In this document: piece by piece, positions 7,967 through 14,041 of the stretch
Position numbering within the stretch: the stretch's first letter is position 1
Layout: each line of letters opens with the position of its first letter
DNA from: Bacillota bacterium
GTDB taxonomy: Bacteria > Bacillota > Clostridia > Oscillospirales > Acutalibacteraceae
Reading direction: 5' to 3'
Length of the DNA: 16,918 nt
NCBI GenBank assembly: GCA_023412845.1
Contig: JAEZRH010000026.1
Span: 1-16,918, forward strand
The notes under the pieces: model-generated
Databases searched by the model: none
What the model was told of the DNA's origin: nothing
Seen by the model: only the letters and a program-made list of their open reading frames with translations
Position numbers and translations under genes: made by a program

Positions 7967-8734
7967 TCAGTCGTAAACGTTACGCCCGCTGAAAATCTCG
8001 ATCATTTCCCGGCGCAGGCTTTCCATGATGGCCAGCCGCGTGCGCGGGTTCAGTTCGTACACGTCCGTGTTGAACAGGTAGTTCTGAAGGTCCAGCTCTT
8101 TGAGCATCATCTTCGTGTGGAACAGATTCGCTTCGTAGACGTTCACGTCGATCGCGTCGTACCGCAGCAGGATCTGTGTGTCGATATAATCCTGAATGGA
8201 CGTGATTTTATGGTCGAGGAATATTTTTTTGCCGTCTACGCTGCGGGTAAAACCGCGCACGCGGTAGTCGATGGTAATGATATCGGAATCGAAGCTGCCG
8301 ATGAGGTAGTCGAGCGTCTGCAGCGGCGTGATGTGCCCGCAGGTCGCCACGTCGATATCCACCCGGAAGGTGGCGATGCTCGTTTCGGGGTGATATTCCG
8401 GGAACGTATGGACGGTGATATGGCTTTTGTCGAGGTGTGCCAGAATGGCGTCCCCCTCCGGCGGCACATGCACCGGCTCTTCGGCCAGCATCACGGTGAC
8501 GCTCGCGCCCTGGGGTTCATAGTCCTGCTTGCTGACATTGAGGACCTGCGCGCCGATCATATCGGCAAGATGCTTCATGATGCGGGTCAGCCGTTCGGAA
8601 TTATACTGTTCGTCCACATAGGCGATGTAATCCTTCTGCTCGCGCTCGGATTTTGCGTAGCAGATGTCGTAGATATTGAAGCTGAGGGATTTTGTAAGAT
8701 TGTTGAATCCGTAGAGTTTTAGTTTATTCTCCAT
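7967..8734 (-). CDS. speD: S-adenosylmethionine decarboxylase proenzyme, SpeD type
   Basis: A 255-aa pyruvoyl-dependent AdoMet decarboxylase of the larger, Escherichia coli-like class. The family block LDKSHITVHTFPE (101-113) predicts autocleavage between K103 and S104, with the serine becoming the pyruvoyl group. H109 and C132 (in ATCGHITP) are the expected processing and catalytic residues. The product, decarboxylated SAM, is the donor used by SpeE. The start ATG 8732-8734 has GGGAGG 7 nt upstream. The longer in-frame reading to 8842 is rejected because it runs across the leader terminator and adds 36 non-family residues. It is the first gene of the polyamine operon and the one controlled directly by the structured leader. 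Confidence 0.95.
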   Translation of the reverse strand: MENKLKLYGFNNLTKSLSFNIYDICYAKSEREQKDYIAYVDEQYNSERLTRIMKHLADMIGAQVLNVSKQDYEPQGASVTVMLAEEPVHVPPEGDAILAHLDKSHITVHTFPEYHPETSIATFRVDIDVATCGHITPLQTLDYLIGSFDSDIITIDYRVRGFTRSVDGKKIFLDHKITSIQDYIDTQILLRYDAIDVNVYEANLFHTKMMLKELDLQNYLFNTDVYELNPRTRLAIMESLRREMIEIFSGRNVYD

Positions 8735-8774
8735 TATCCGGCCTCCCTGCGCCGAAATTTTGAATCCGGGCATG

Positions 8775-8827
8775 AAAAAGCGCCCGAATATAAAGCTGCG
8801 TCTGCATTGCAGCAATACACTCGGGCG
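8775..8827 (-). terminator. Intrinsic terminator in the speD leader (attenuator)
   Basis: On the minus strand the outer stem pairs 8821-8827 with 8781-8787 (CGCCCGA/TCGGGCG). Inside it is a second stem, 8809-8813 with 8795-8799 (GCTGC/GCAGC). Five Ts follow at 8775-8779. It ends 41 nt before the speD start codon, so read-through must be controlled if the operon is to be expressed from the upstream promoter. Confidence 0.7.
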
Positions 8828-8867
8828 ATCAAAATCGCACATGCATCATGGCACATACCGCAGCTTT
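8792..8867 (-). promoter_or_regulatory. Antiterminator pairing in the speD leader
   Basis: The RNA segment AAAGCUGCG (from 8859-8867) is perfectly complementary over 9 nt to CGCAGCUUU (from 8792-8800). The second segment includes the 3' arm of the inner terminator stem, so the two structures are mutually exclusive. The upstream arm is transcribed first, giving a plausible default antiterminated state. The complementarity is seen directly; its regulatory role is inferred. Confidence 0.55.
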
Positions 8868-9171
8868 CAACAAGAACCGCGCGGTGCGCCCATTCCGCTG
8901 TTTAGGGTTTCAGAGTCTATATAGCATGGAATTACTTTTACTACTCTTATTGACCGTTCACAAGTGTTTGCGCATGCAACTGCACATGGCTGAAGACCTC
9001 AGCCAACCCATAAAGTTCCGAACCGAATGGCTCGATCAATAAGGCAACAAAGTTGCCAATTTCGGCTTTTGACCCGGCTGTCCGTCTGGCCTTGAATCCC
9101 CGGCATATTCGTCCTGCGGGGACGGTCAAAAATTCAATGCTAAGAAGAGCTCCTACCCTCTTCGCACTAGC

Positions 9172-9200
9172 ATTATAAAAGATAGCGGCGGAATTTGCAA
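9172..9200 (-). promoter_or_regulatory. Promoter of the polyamine operon leader
   Basis: On the minus strand TTGCAA (9195-9200) is followed after exactly 17 nt by TATAAT (9172-9177). The predicted start is near 9165. An inverted repeat, AATGCTA (9136-9142) with TAGCATT (9168-9174), has one arm inside the -10 box and may be a protein-binding site or the base of the first RNA hairpin. Confidence 0.7.
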
Positions 9201-9651
9201 GCCCTTTTACGGCAGAATGGAAGATATTCCGCAATATTTTTCATAGGCCGGAAAAAGCCGTGAAAAATTCACCGCCAAACGGCAATCATAAAGAAAAAGC
9301 TGTAAACTTGAGTTATAGCGGCGCGCAAGTTCCGCGCTTATCCGGGGACTTCACGTCCGGCCGCCGGATGCGGACGGCACGGCGCCGAGGCATCTCCGCC
9401 CGAAAACGGGCCGTATCTCCCTTCTGTAAAAAGCACGTTAAGTGCTGCCGACGCTGTCTTCGTCCCTTTTGTGACGCCCCTCCGGCCGATCGTTTCCGCA
9501 CACGCCGGGATATCAGCCAATATTTCAATCCAGAAATAAGAACATCAAATTGTTGAAAAACTCCATTATTTTTTTTATTTATGGTAAGTAACTGTGCCTT
9601 TTTACCACAATTGTGCCATCAGGATCAACATTAGTCACGGAATAAAACCGA
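9201..9651. other. Divergent non-coding spacer between the polyamine and PTS operons
   Basis: No open reading frame here has a credible family signature or ribosome binding site; the possible products are arginine-rich and look like translated non-coding DNA. The left part is GC-rich with several short hairpins, for example GCCCG/CGGGC around an AAAA loop near 9399-9412. A 5-bp AGCAC/GTGCT hairpin at 9432-9446 has a T-run on its minus-strand side at 9428-9432, which could be a weak minus-strand terminator. From about 9530 the composition becomes AT-rich towards the PTS promoter. Confidence 0.5.
9581..9618. promoter_or_regulatory. Palindrome and repeats upstream of the PTS promoter, candidate operator
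   Basis: CACAATTGTG (9606-9615) is a perfect 10-bp palindrome centred about 50 bp upstream of the predicted start. TGGTAA (9582-9587) and TTACCA (9602-9607) form an inverted repeat. CTGTGCC and TTGTGCC (9592-9598 and 9611-9617) form an imperfect direct repeat 19 nt apart. This arrangement suits an activator site, possibly for the PRD regulator encoded downstream. It does not match the CcpA cre consensus. Confidence 0.45.
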
Positions 9652-9657
9652 TATAAT
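9631..9657 (+). promoter_or_regulatory. Probable promoter of the PTS operon with weak -35
   Basis: A perfect TATAAT lies at 9652-9657. No good -35 sits at the ideal distance; TTAGTC at 9631-9636 is 15 nt away. A strong -10 with a poor -35 and an upstream palindrome is typical of an activator-dependent promoter. Predicted start is about 9663. Confidence 0.55.
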
Positions 9658-9660
9658 ATG

Positions 9661-9687
9661 GCTGTAGGAAGGAGGATTTCCTACAGC
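9661..9687 (+). other. Stem-loop at the 5' end of the PTS operon mRNA
   Basis: Arms 9661-9670 and 9678-9687 are perfectly complementary over 10 bp around the 7-nt loop GGAGGAT. It begins at about the predicted transcription start. The loop is an ideal anti-Shine-Dalgarno match but has no start codon at usable distance; the real site is AGGAG at 9696-9700. It may stabilise the transcript, act as a ribosome standby site, or bind a regulator. Confidence 0.65.
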
Positions 9688-9708
9688 GCCCGGAGAGGAG
9701 CCTACCGT

Positions 9709-11733
9709 ATGCTTACGGAAAGAGAGCGGAGCATTTTAAAAATTTTACATGACCGTAACAGCTATGTCACCATTGACGAAATCGCAAAGCAGATTAATTT
9801 CTCATCCAAAACGGTGCGGAACGACCTTGCCAAGATCAAAGAATATATCCTGCAGAACGAATTCGGCGCTTTGATCAGCAAACCCAAAAAGGGGACTCTG
9901 TTCCAGACCACGGAAGAAAACTGGCAAAAGCTGCTAAGCGTTCACAGCGCTCCGAATCTATTGGCCGATTCTCCGTCGGCACGCAAGTTTGTCATCTGCG
10001 AGATTCTGCTGAAAAAGCGGGAAACCAATATGAGCGAGCTCGAAAAGCAGCTTTTTCTGACCCGAAACGGCGTTGAGAAGGCATTGAGCGAAGCAAAAGA
10101 CTGGCTTTGGAAGCGGAATATCGAATTGAAGACCGTCCGCGGGAAGGGAATCCAGATCGTCGGTACGGAATTTGCGCGCCGCCTTGCTCTTCTGGAGCTT
10201 TTCTCAGCCATGCAGAAAAAGGCCGGGGCAGACGGAAGGGTCATCGACGGCGAGAGCGTGACCTACAAACTCGAGATGGTAAACCAGATTTCCTCTTTTC
10301 TCGACTGTTTCAACGCCATCAACGTCATCTGCGCCGTGCAGGAAACGGAAAACGAATTCGGGATCCAGTTCGGTTATGAGTCCCAGAAGGAGCTGGTTTT
10401 CCTCCTGTCTCTCATTATAGTTTGCTGCAAAGCGAAATCCGTCATCCAGGAGAATTTTCTCAAAAGCAAGTCGTCGTTCAACCGCTTGCTGGCCAACGAC
10501 CTTGCGGACCGGCTGGAGGAAAAATACCGTATCCTGATCCCCCCCGAAGAAAGGAATTATCTGATCTTCTGTGTCAGCATTTCCGAAATTCAGGGGTTTA
10601 TCAGCGGAGAAAGCCGGCTCGCCTGTGAAAAGTCCCAGTATGAGTTTTGCGGGTTCATCGCCAAGCTGATCAACATCATCGGCGAAATCATAGGGATCAG
10701 CCTGAAAACGGACAAGGGCCTAGCGCAGGACCTGTTTCTGTATCTGCGCACGGCTGTGGAACGTTTGCGCTACGGCATTGCGGTTGATAATCCGCTTCTG
10801 CCGAAAATCAAAACGGAATACCCGAATATTTTTGCAGTCGCCTGGTCAACCAGCATTCTTCTGGAAAACGACACGGGGATCAAAATCGGTGAAAACGAAA
10901 TAGGCTTTCTGACGCTTTATATCGGCGGAGCCATCGAGCGTGCCAATTCCCGCGTAAATGTCTGTATCTTATGCAATTACGGCGTGGGGGTGTCGCAGCT
11001 GCTCAGGCAGCGGATCGAAAGATCAATCGCGAACATTGTGGTCTCGGATATCGTCACCACGCACGACACGCAGAAAATCATAAAAAGCGGATGCGACTTT
11101 ATCATTACCACGCAGAACATAGGCCGTACATTCGCCGGCAAAGACGTCGTGGTCGTCGACAATTTTCTTCTCCCCTACGACGTCAGGATCATTGAGAGAA
11201 AGATGTTTGAAGTCCGCCGGCAAAAGATGAACCACATTTCGCGGGAGAAGGACTTCTGGAGAATCAAGCTTTTTGACAGTGAATTCGTACAGATTCTCGA
11301 CCCGGCTCCCGACAAGGACACCCTGCTGCGGGATATGTGCCTTCATCTGGAACAGAAGGGATATGTGGCGAAGGGTTTTCTCGGCTCGGTCCTAGAGAGG
11401 GAAAAGATCACCTCCACGGAAATCGGGAAGCAGGTTGCGATCCCGCACGGTGCAACAAAATTTGTTGTCCGCCCGATCATCTCGGTCGCCATCCTGAAAA
11501 ACCCGATTCCATGGAACAAACAGAATACGGCGGATCTGATTTTCCTCCTGGCGTTAAAGCCGGATTCCGCATTGCATATGAAGGCTCAGATCATGAAGTT
11601 TTATTCCGTTCTCGTTACCCTGACGGACGACGAAATGCGACTGAAATACGCAAAAAGTATGAAAAGCAAAGAACAATTTGCATATTATATGAACCAACTG
11701 ACCGGAGAGGAAAAGAAAAATGAAAGAAAGTAA
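9709..11733 (+). CDS. PRD-containing PTS-controlled transcriptional regulator (MtlR/LicR-like)
   Basis: A 674-aa regulator with the usual domain order: HTH_11-type winged helix (about 1-65), a second Mga-like helix-turn-helix (about 90-155), PRD1 (about 185-295), PRD2 (about 305-415), an EIIB-like domain (about 415-505) and an EIIA type-2 domain (about 525-665). C422 in ILCNYGVGVSQLL is the EIIB phosphocysteine equivalent, and H580 in VAIPHGAT is the EIIA histidine. Positions normally holding PRD histidines seem replaced: S234, C288/V289, Y345 (LFLYLRTAVERL) and Y404 (LTLYIGGAIER). Start ATG 9709-9711 follows AGGAG by 8 nt; an in-frame ATG at 9658 overlaps the -10 box and is rejected. The 3' end overlaps the HPr gene by 14 nt. 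It probably activates its own locus according to the phosphorylation state of the locus PTS. Confidence 0.88.
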   Translation: MLTERERSILKILHDRNSYVTIDEIAKQINFSSKTVRNDLAKIKEYILQNEFGALISKPKKGTLFQTTEENWQKLLSVHSAPNLLADSPSARKFVICEILLKKRETNMSELEKQLFLTRNGVEKALSEAKDWLWKRNIELKTVRGKGIQIVGTEFARRLALLELFSAMQKKAGADGRVIDGESVTYKLEMVNQISSFLDCFNAINVICAVQETENEFGIQFGYESQKELVFLLSLIIVCCKAKSVIQENFLKSKSSFNRLLANDLADRLEEKYRILIPPEERNYLIFCVSISEIQGFISGESRLACEKSQYEFCGFIAKLINIIGEIIGISLKTDKGLAQDLFLYLRTAVERLRYGIAVDNPLLPKIKTEYPNIFAVAWSTSILLENDTGIKIGENEIGFLTLYIGGAIERANSRVNVCILCNYGVGVSQLLRQRIERSIANIVVSDIVTTHDTQKIIKSGCDFIITTQNIGRTFAGKDVVVVDNFLLPYDVRIIERKMFEVRRQKMNHISREKDFWRIKLFDSEFVQILDPAPDKDTLLRDMCLHLEQKGYVAKGFLGSVLEREKITSTEIGKQVAIPHGATKFVVRPIISVAILKNPIPWNKQNTADLIFLLALKPDSALHMKAQIMKFYSVLVTLTDDEMRLKYAKSMKSKEQFAYYMNQLTGEEKKNERK

Positions 11734-11980
11734 ATTTACAATCCTGAACGAAGAAGGTCTCCACTCCCGTCCGGCTGCCGATTTCTGCAGCGAAGCCGCA
11801 AAATACGAAAGCCAGGTGACCCTGACGAAAGAAGGGGACGGCAGCGAATACGACGGAAAAAGCATTTTGATGGTGATGTGCCTCGGAGCCTGCAAGGGCG
11901 ACGTGATCACCGTTCGCACGGAAGGGCCGGATGAAGAGCAGGCGCTGAACGCGCTGATCGATGTTTTGAAAAAAGCATAA
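11720..11980 (+). CDS. HPr-family phosphocarrier protein
   Basis: An 86-aa HPr. H15 in GLHSRPAAD is the phosphoryl-accepting histidine, followed by the invariant arginine. S48 in DGKSILMVM corresponds to the Ser46 site phosphorylated by HPr kinase in Firmicutes, so both control inputs may be possible. The protein would take phosphate from Enzyme I and pass it to EIIA. The start ATG 11720-11722 follows GGAGAGG by 9 nt and lies within the end of the regulator gene, giving translational coupling. It is probably a locus-specific copy rather than the housekeeping ptsH, because a complete set of PTS parts surrounds it and sequence around the active site (HSRPA rather than HARPA) is slightly unusual. 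Confidence 0.92.
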   Translation: MKESKFTILNEEGLHSRPAADFCSEAAKYESQVTLTKEGDGSEYDGKSILMVMCLGACKGDVITVRTEGPDEEQALNALIDVLKKA

Positions 11981-12061
11981 AGAACCGCTGATTGATCCCG
12001 AAGAAACATCGCCATGAAATCAGTGCTTCCATAAAAGAAATAACTCAAGGTAGGGACGGAA

Positions 12062-12511
12062 ATGAAAGTAAGTGACGTAATCAATCCAAACGCCGTAGAC
12101 CTGAACATGGATGCGCATAACAAGGAAGAGGCTCTTGCCCGCCTGTGCGAATTGCTGGAAAAAGACGGCTCGGTGACCTCCGCGGAACTGTTCAAAAAAG
12201 ACGTGTACTTCCGCGAAAGCGAAGGCCACACCGGCATTGGTGACGGCGTCGCCATTCCGCACGGTAAATCGGAAACCGTATTGAAAACCTGCATCGCCAT
12301 CGGGCGCTGCAAAGAGCCTATCGAGTGGGAAACCATCGACGGCAAACCCGTTCGGGTGATCATCCTGTTCGCAGTGAGCAAGGATGATAAGAACAACTAT
12401 TTCGTTAAACTGATGTCCGAGGTGGCCCGTATGCTGGCGCACCCCGGCACGGCGGAGAAACTTCTCCGCTGCGCCGACTGCGGAGAACTGCTGGCTATCT
12501 TTGATACGTAA
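12062..12511 (+). CDS. PTS sugar transporter EIIA component, fructose/mannitol type
   Basis: A 149-aa stand-alone EIIA of the type-2 (fructose-mannitol) family. H67 in GVAIPHGKS is the phosphohistidine. The preceding ESEGHTGIGDGVAIPH block is typical of fructose-specific EIIA. It accepts phosphate from HPr and donates it to the EIIB encoded next. It is preceded by an 81-nt gap after the HPr gene in which I see no promoter or terminator. The ribosome binding site is weak (AGGG 6 nt upstream of ATG 12062-12064). The EIIA domain of the regulator is a separate paralogous copy. Confidence 0.92.
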   Translation: MKVSDVINPNAVDLNMDAHNKEEALARLCELLEKDGSVTSAELFKKDVYFRESEGHTGIGDGVAIPHGKSETVLKTCIAIGRCKEPIEWETIDGKPVRVIILFAVSKDDKNNYFVKLMSEVARMLAHPGTAEKLLRCADCGELLAIFDT

Positions 12512-12541
12512 AATCACAAACAAAATGAGAGGAGTTTTACA

Positions 12542-12853
12542 ATGAAAATCGTAGGAGTCACCGCTTGCACGGCCGGAATCGCACACACATACCTGGCGAA
12601 GGAAAAGCTTGTGCTTGCAGCAAAGGCGCGTAAACATGAAATCAAGGTGGAAACCCAGGGCACAATCGGCATCGAAGACGAACTGACGGCGGACGATGTG
12701 AAAAACGCCGATGTCGTTATCATCGCGGCCGACATCGGCATCAAAGGCAGAGACCGTTTTGCAGGGAAAAAAGTCGTCGAAGTTCAGACGGAAGTCGTCA
12801 TAAAATCGGCGAATTCCGTTCTGGAAAAGATCGAGCAAAAACTGGGCAAGTAA
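12542..12853 (+). CDS. PTS fructose-type EIIB component
   Basis: A 103-aa EIIB of the fructose family. C9 in TACTAGIAHTYLAKEKL is the phosphocysteine. The usual loop reads CPTGIAHT, so this protein has C-T-A-G instead of C-P-T-G while keeping GIAHTY. It takes phosphate from EIIA and passes it to the sugar bound in EIIC. The start ATG 12542-12544 has AGAGGAG upstream, and the gene lies 30 nt after the EIIA gene. Fructose is the family name only; the substrate may be another ketose or polyol. Confidence 0.92.
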   Translation: MKIVGVTACTAGIAHTYLAKEKLVLAAKARKHEIKVETQGTIGIEDELTADDVKNADVVIIAADIGIKGRDRFAGKKVVEVQTEVVIKSANSVLEKIEQKLGK

Positions 12854-12855
12854 TG

Positions 12856-12884
12856 CGGCCGGCTGGGTTATTACAAAACGGCCG
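12856..12884 (+). other. Intercistronic stem-loop between EIIB and EIIC genes
   Basis: CGGCCG occurs at 12856-12861 and again at 12879-12884 and can pair with itself across a 17-nt loop. An A-run then a T-run follows (12886-12896). It could be a weak attenuator or an mRNA-stability element setting EIIB:EIIC stoichiometry. The EIIC ribosome binding site (GAGGAGAGG) lies just beyond it. Confidence 0.35.
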
Positions 12885-12914
12885 ACAAAAATTTTTCCGT
12901 GAGGAGAGGTTGTA

Positions 12915-13976
12915 ATGAAGTGGTCTGAAATCAAAAAGCATCTGTTAACCGGCGTGTCCTACATGATCCCGCTGGTGGTTGCCAGCGGACTCTGCGAGGC
13001 AATCGCCAAGATCTTCGGCGGCGCGCTCGTCGCCAACGCAAAAGGAACCATCCCCTTTTTCATCAATCAGATCGGTTCGCTCGGCATGTCGCTCGTTGTG
13101 CCGGTCATAACGGCTTACATCGCCTATTCCATCTGCGATCGTCCCGGCATCGCCCCCGGTTTTATCGCGGGCATGATCTGCACGGATATCAAAGCCGGTT
13201 TTCTTGGCGGCATGGTCGCCGCATTCCTGGTCGGCTATACCGTGCTGTTCCTAAAAAAGCACCTGAAGCTCCCCAAATCCATGCAGGGCCTGATCCCCGT
13301 CATGATCATTCCAACGCTGACGACGCTGTTTGTGGGATTGATTCTATACGTAGTAATCGGCAACCCGATCGCCTGGCTGCAAAACGCGATTCTGAATGCC
13401 ATGAAGAGCATGCAGGGCGGCTCCAGGTTCACGCTTGGCGCGCTGATCGGCGGCATGATGGGCTTCGACCTTGGCGGGCCTATCAATAAAACCGCTTCCC
13501 TTTTCTGCAACGCAATGCTCGCGGAAAAAATCTATGAACCGACCGCAGCTAAAATCATCGGCGGCATGACTCCTCCGCTCGGTATCGCCCTGGCTGCCTT
13601 GATCGCAAGGCGCAAGAAGTTCAGCGGTGAAGAAATGGAAGCCGCGAAGGCAGCGTTCCCGCTCGGCCTCTGCTTCATCACGGAAGGATGCCTGCCTTTC
13701 GCCCTTGGAGATCCCGGACATGTTATCCCCGCAACTGTTGCCGGTTCCGCCGTTGCCAGCGGCCTGTCGATGCTCTTTGGCGTCACCAGCACGGTTCCCC
13801 ACGGTGGCATTTTCGTGGTGCCCCTCATGAACCATCCGTTTTATTTCCTGCTTGCGCTTGCCATCGGTTCCTGCGTGACGGCCGGCGTGCTGCTGCTGAT
13901 CAAACCAAACCTGAAAGAAGATCAGTCCGTTCAGGAAAAGGCGGTAAAAGACGGAGATCTGAAGATGAATTTCTGA
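12915..13976 (+). CDS. PTS fructose-type EIIC membrane component
   Basis: A 353-aa integral membrane permease of the fructose EIIC family, with about eight or more hydrophobic segments starting at residue 11. GGMMGFDLGGPINKTAS (179-195) and FITEGCLPFALGDPGHVIP (254-272) are the two substrate-site signatures. PHGGIFVVPL (295-304) is a further family block. It imports and phosphorylates the sugar at the cytoplasmic membrane using phosphate from EIIB. The start ATG 12915-12917 is preceded by GAGGAGAGG. EIIA, EIIB and EIIC are three separate polypeptides here, whereas many fructose transporters are fused. The C-terminal tail after about residue 330 is charged and cytoplasmic. Confidence 0.93.
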   Translation: MKWSEIKKHLLTGVSYMIPLVVASGLCEAIAKIFGGALVANAKGTIPFFINQIGSLGMSLVVPVITAYIAYSICDRPGIAPGFIAGMICTDIKAGFLGGMVAAFLVGYTVLFLKKHLKLPKSMQGLIPVMIIPTLTTLFVGLILYVVIGNPIAWLQNAILNAMKSMQGGSRFTLGALIGGMMGFDLGGPINKTASLFCNAMLAEKIYEPTAAKIIGGMTPPLGIALAALIARRKKFSGEEMEAAKAAFPLGLCFITEGCLPFALGDPGHVIPATVAGSAVASGLSMLFGVTSTVPHGGIFVVPLMNHPFYFLLALAIGSCVTAGVLLLIKPNLKEDQSVQEKAVKDGDLKMNF

Positions 13977-14041
13977 TTCTTTTGCCGCTTTGACGAACGA
14001 ATACAGATCTTTCAAGATTATACCGGAAAGGATATGTCTCA

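Larger units (their letters stand above)
8735..9165 (-). ncRNA. Long structured 5' leader of the polyamine operon, candidate riboswitch or attenuator
   Basis: Between the promoter at 9172-9200 and speD lie about 430 nt with no convincing gene but dense complementary segments. From 5' to 3' on the RNA: hairpin GAAGAG/CTCTTC (9158-9163 with 9144-9149). Stem A is a perfect 8 bp (9124-9131 with 9067-9074) enclosing 49 nt that contain competing GC-rich stems, such as 9117-9121 with 9098-9102. A GGCAAC/GTTGCC hairpin with a 3-nt loop lies at 9043-9057. Stem B has 10 pairs including one G-U (9034-9043 with 8946-8955). It encloses hairpin 8987-8993/8999-9005, directly abutting hairpin 8969-8974/8981-8986. 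An antiterminator/terminator pair follows. The layout suggests one or two ligand-sensing domains plus an expression platform. I see no hallmark of SAM-I or other classes I can recall. Confidence 0.6.

Noticed and set aside
6459..7976. 505-codon open frame on the plus strand opposite speA
   Set aside because: It lies wholly antisense to speA, which has full family motifs and a good ribosome binding site. The antisense product has no recognisable domain and reflects GC-biased third positions.
9043..9057. GGCAAC-containing hairpin as a SAM-I riboswitch core
   Set aside because: The isolated match is a simple hairpin; the other conserved SAM-I segments and the four-way junction are not seen.
8947..9234. 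95-aa minus-strand frame within the speD leader
   Set aside because: It starts upstream of the predicted transcription start and runs through the paired stems. No Shine-Dalgarno sequence or family motif supports it. A short leader peptide cannot be wholly excluded.
9260..9556. 98-aa plus-strand and 71-aa minus-strand (9313-9528) frames in the divergent spacer
   Set aside because: Both are arginine-rich, lack a ribosome binding site and show no domain; they look like translated GC-rich non-coding DNA.
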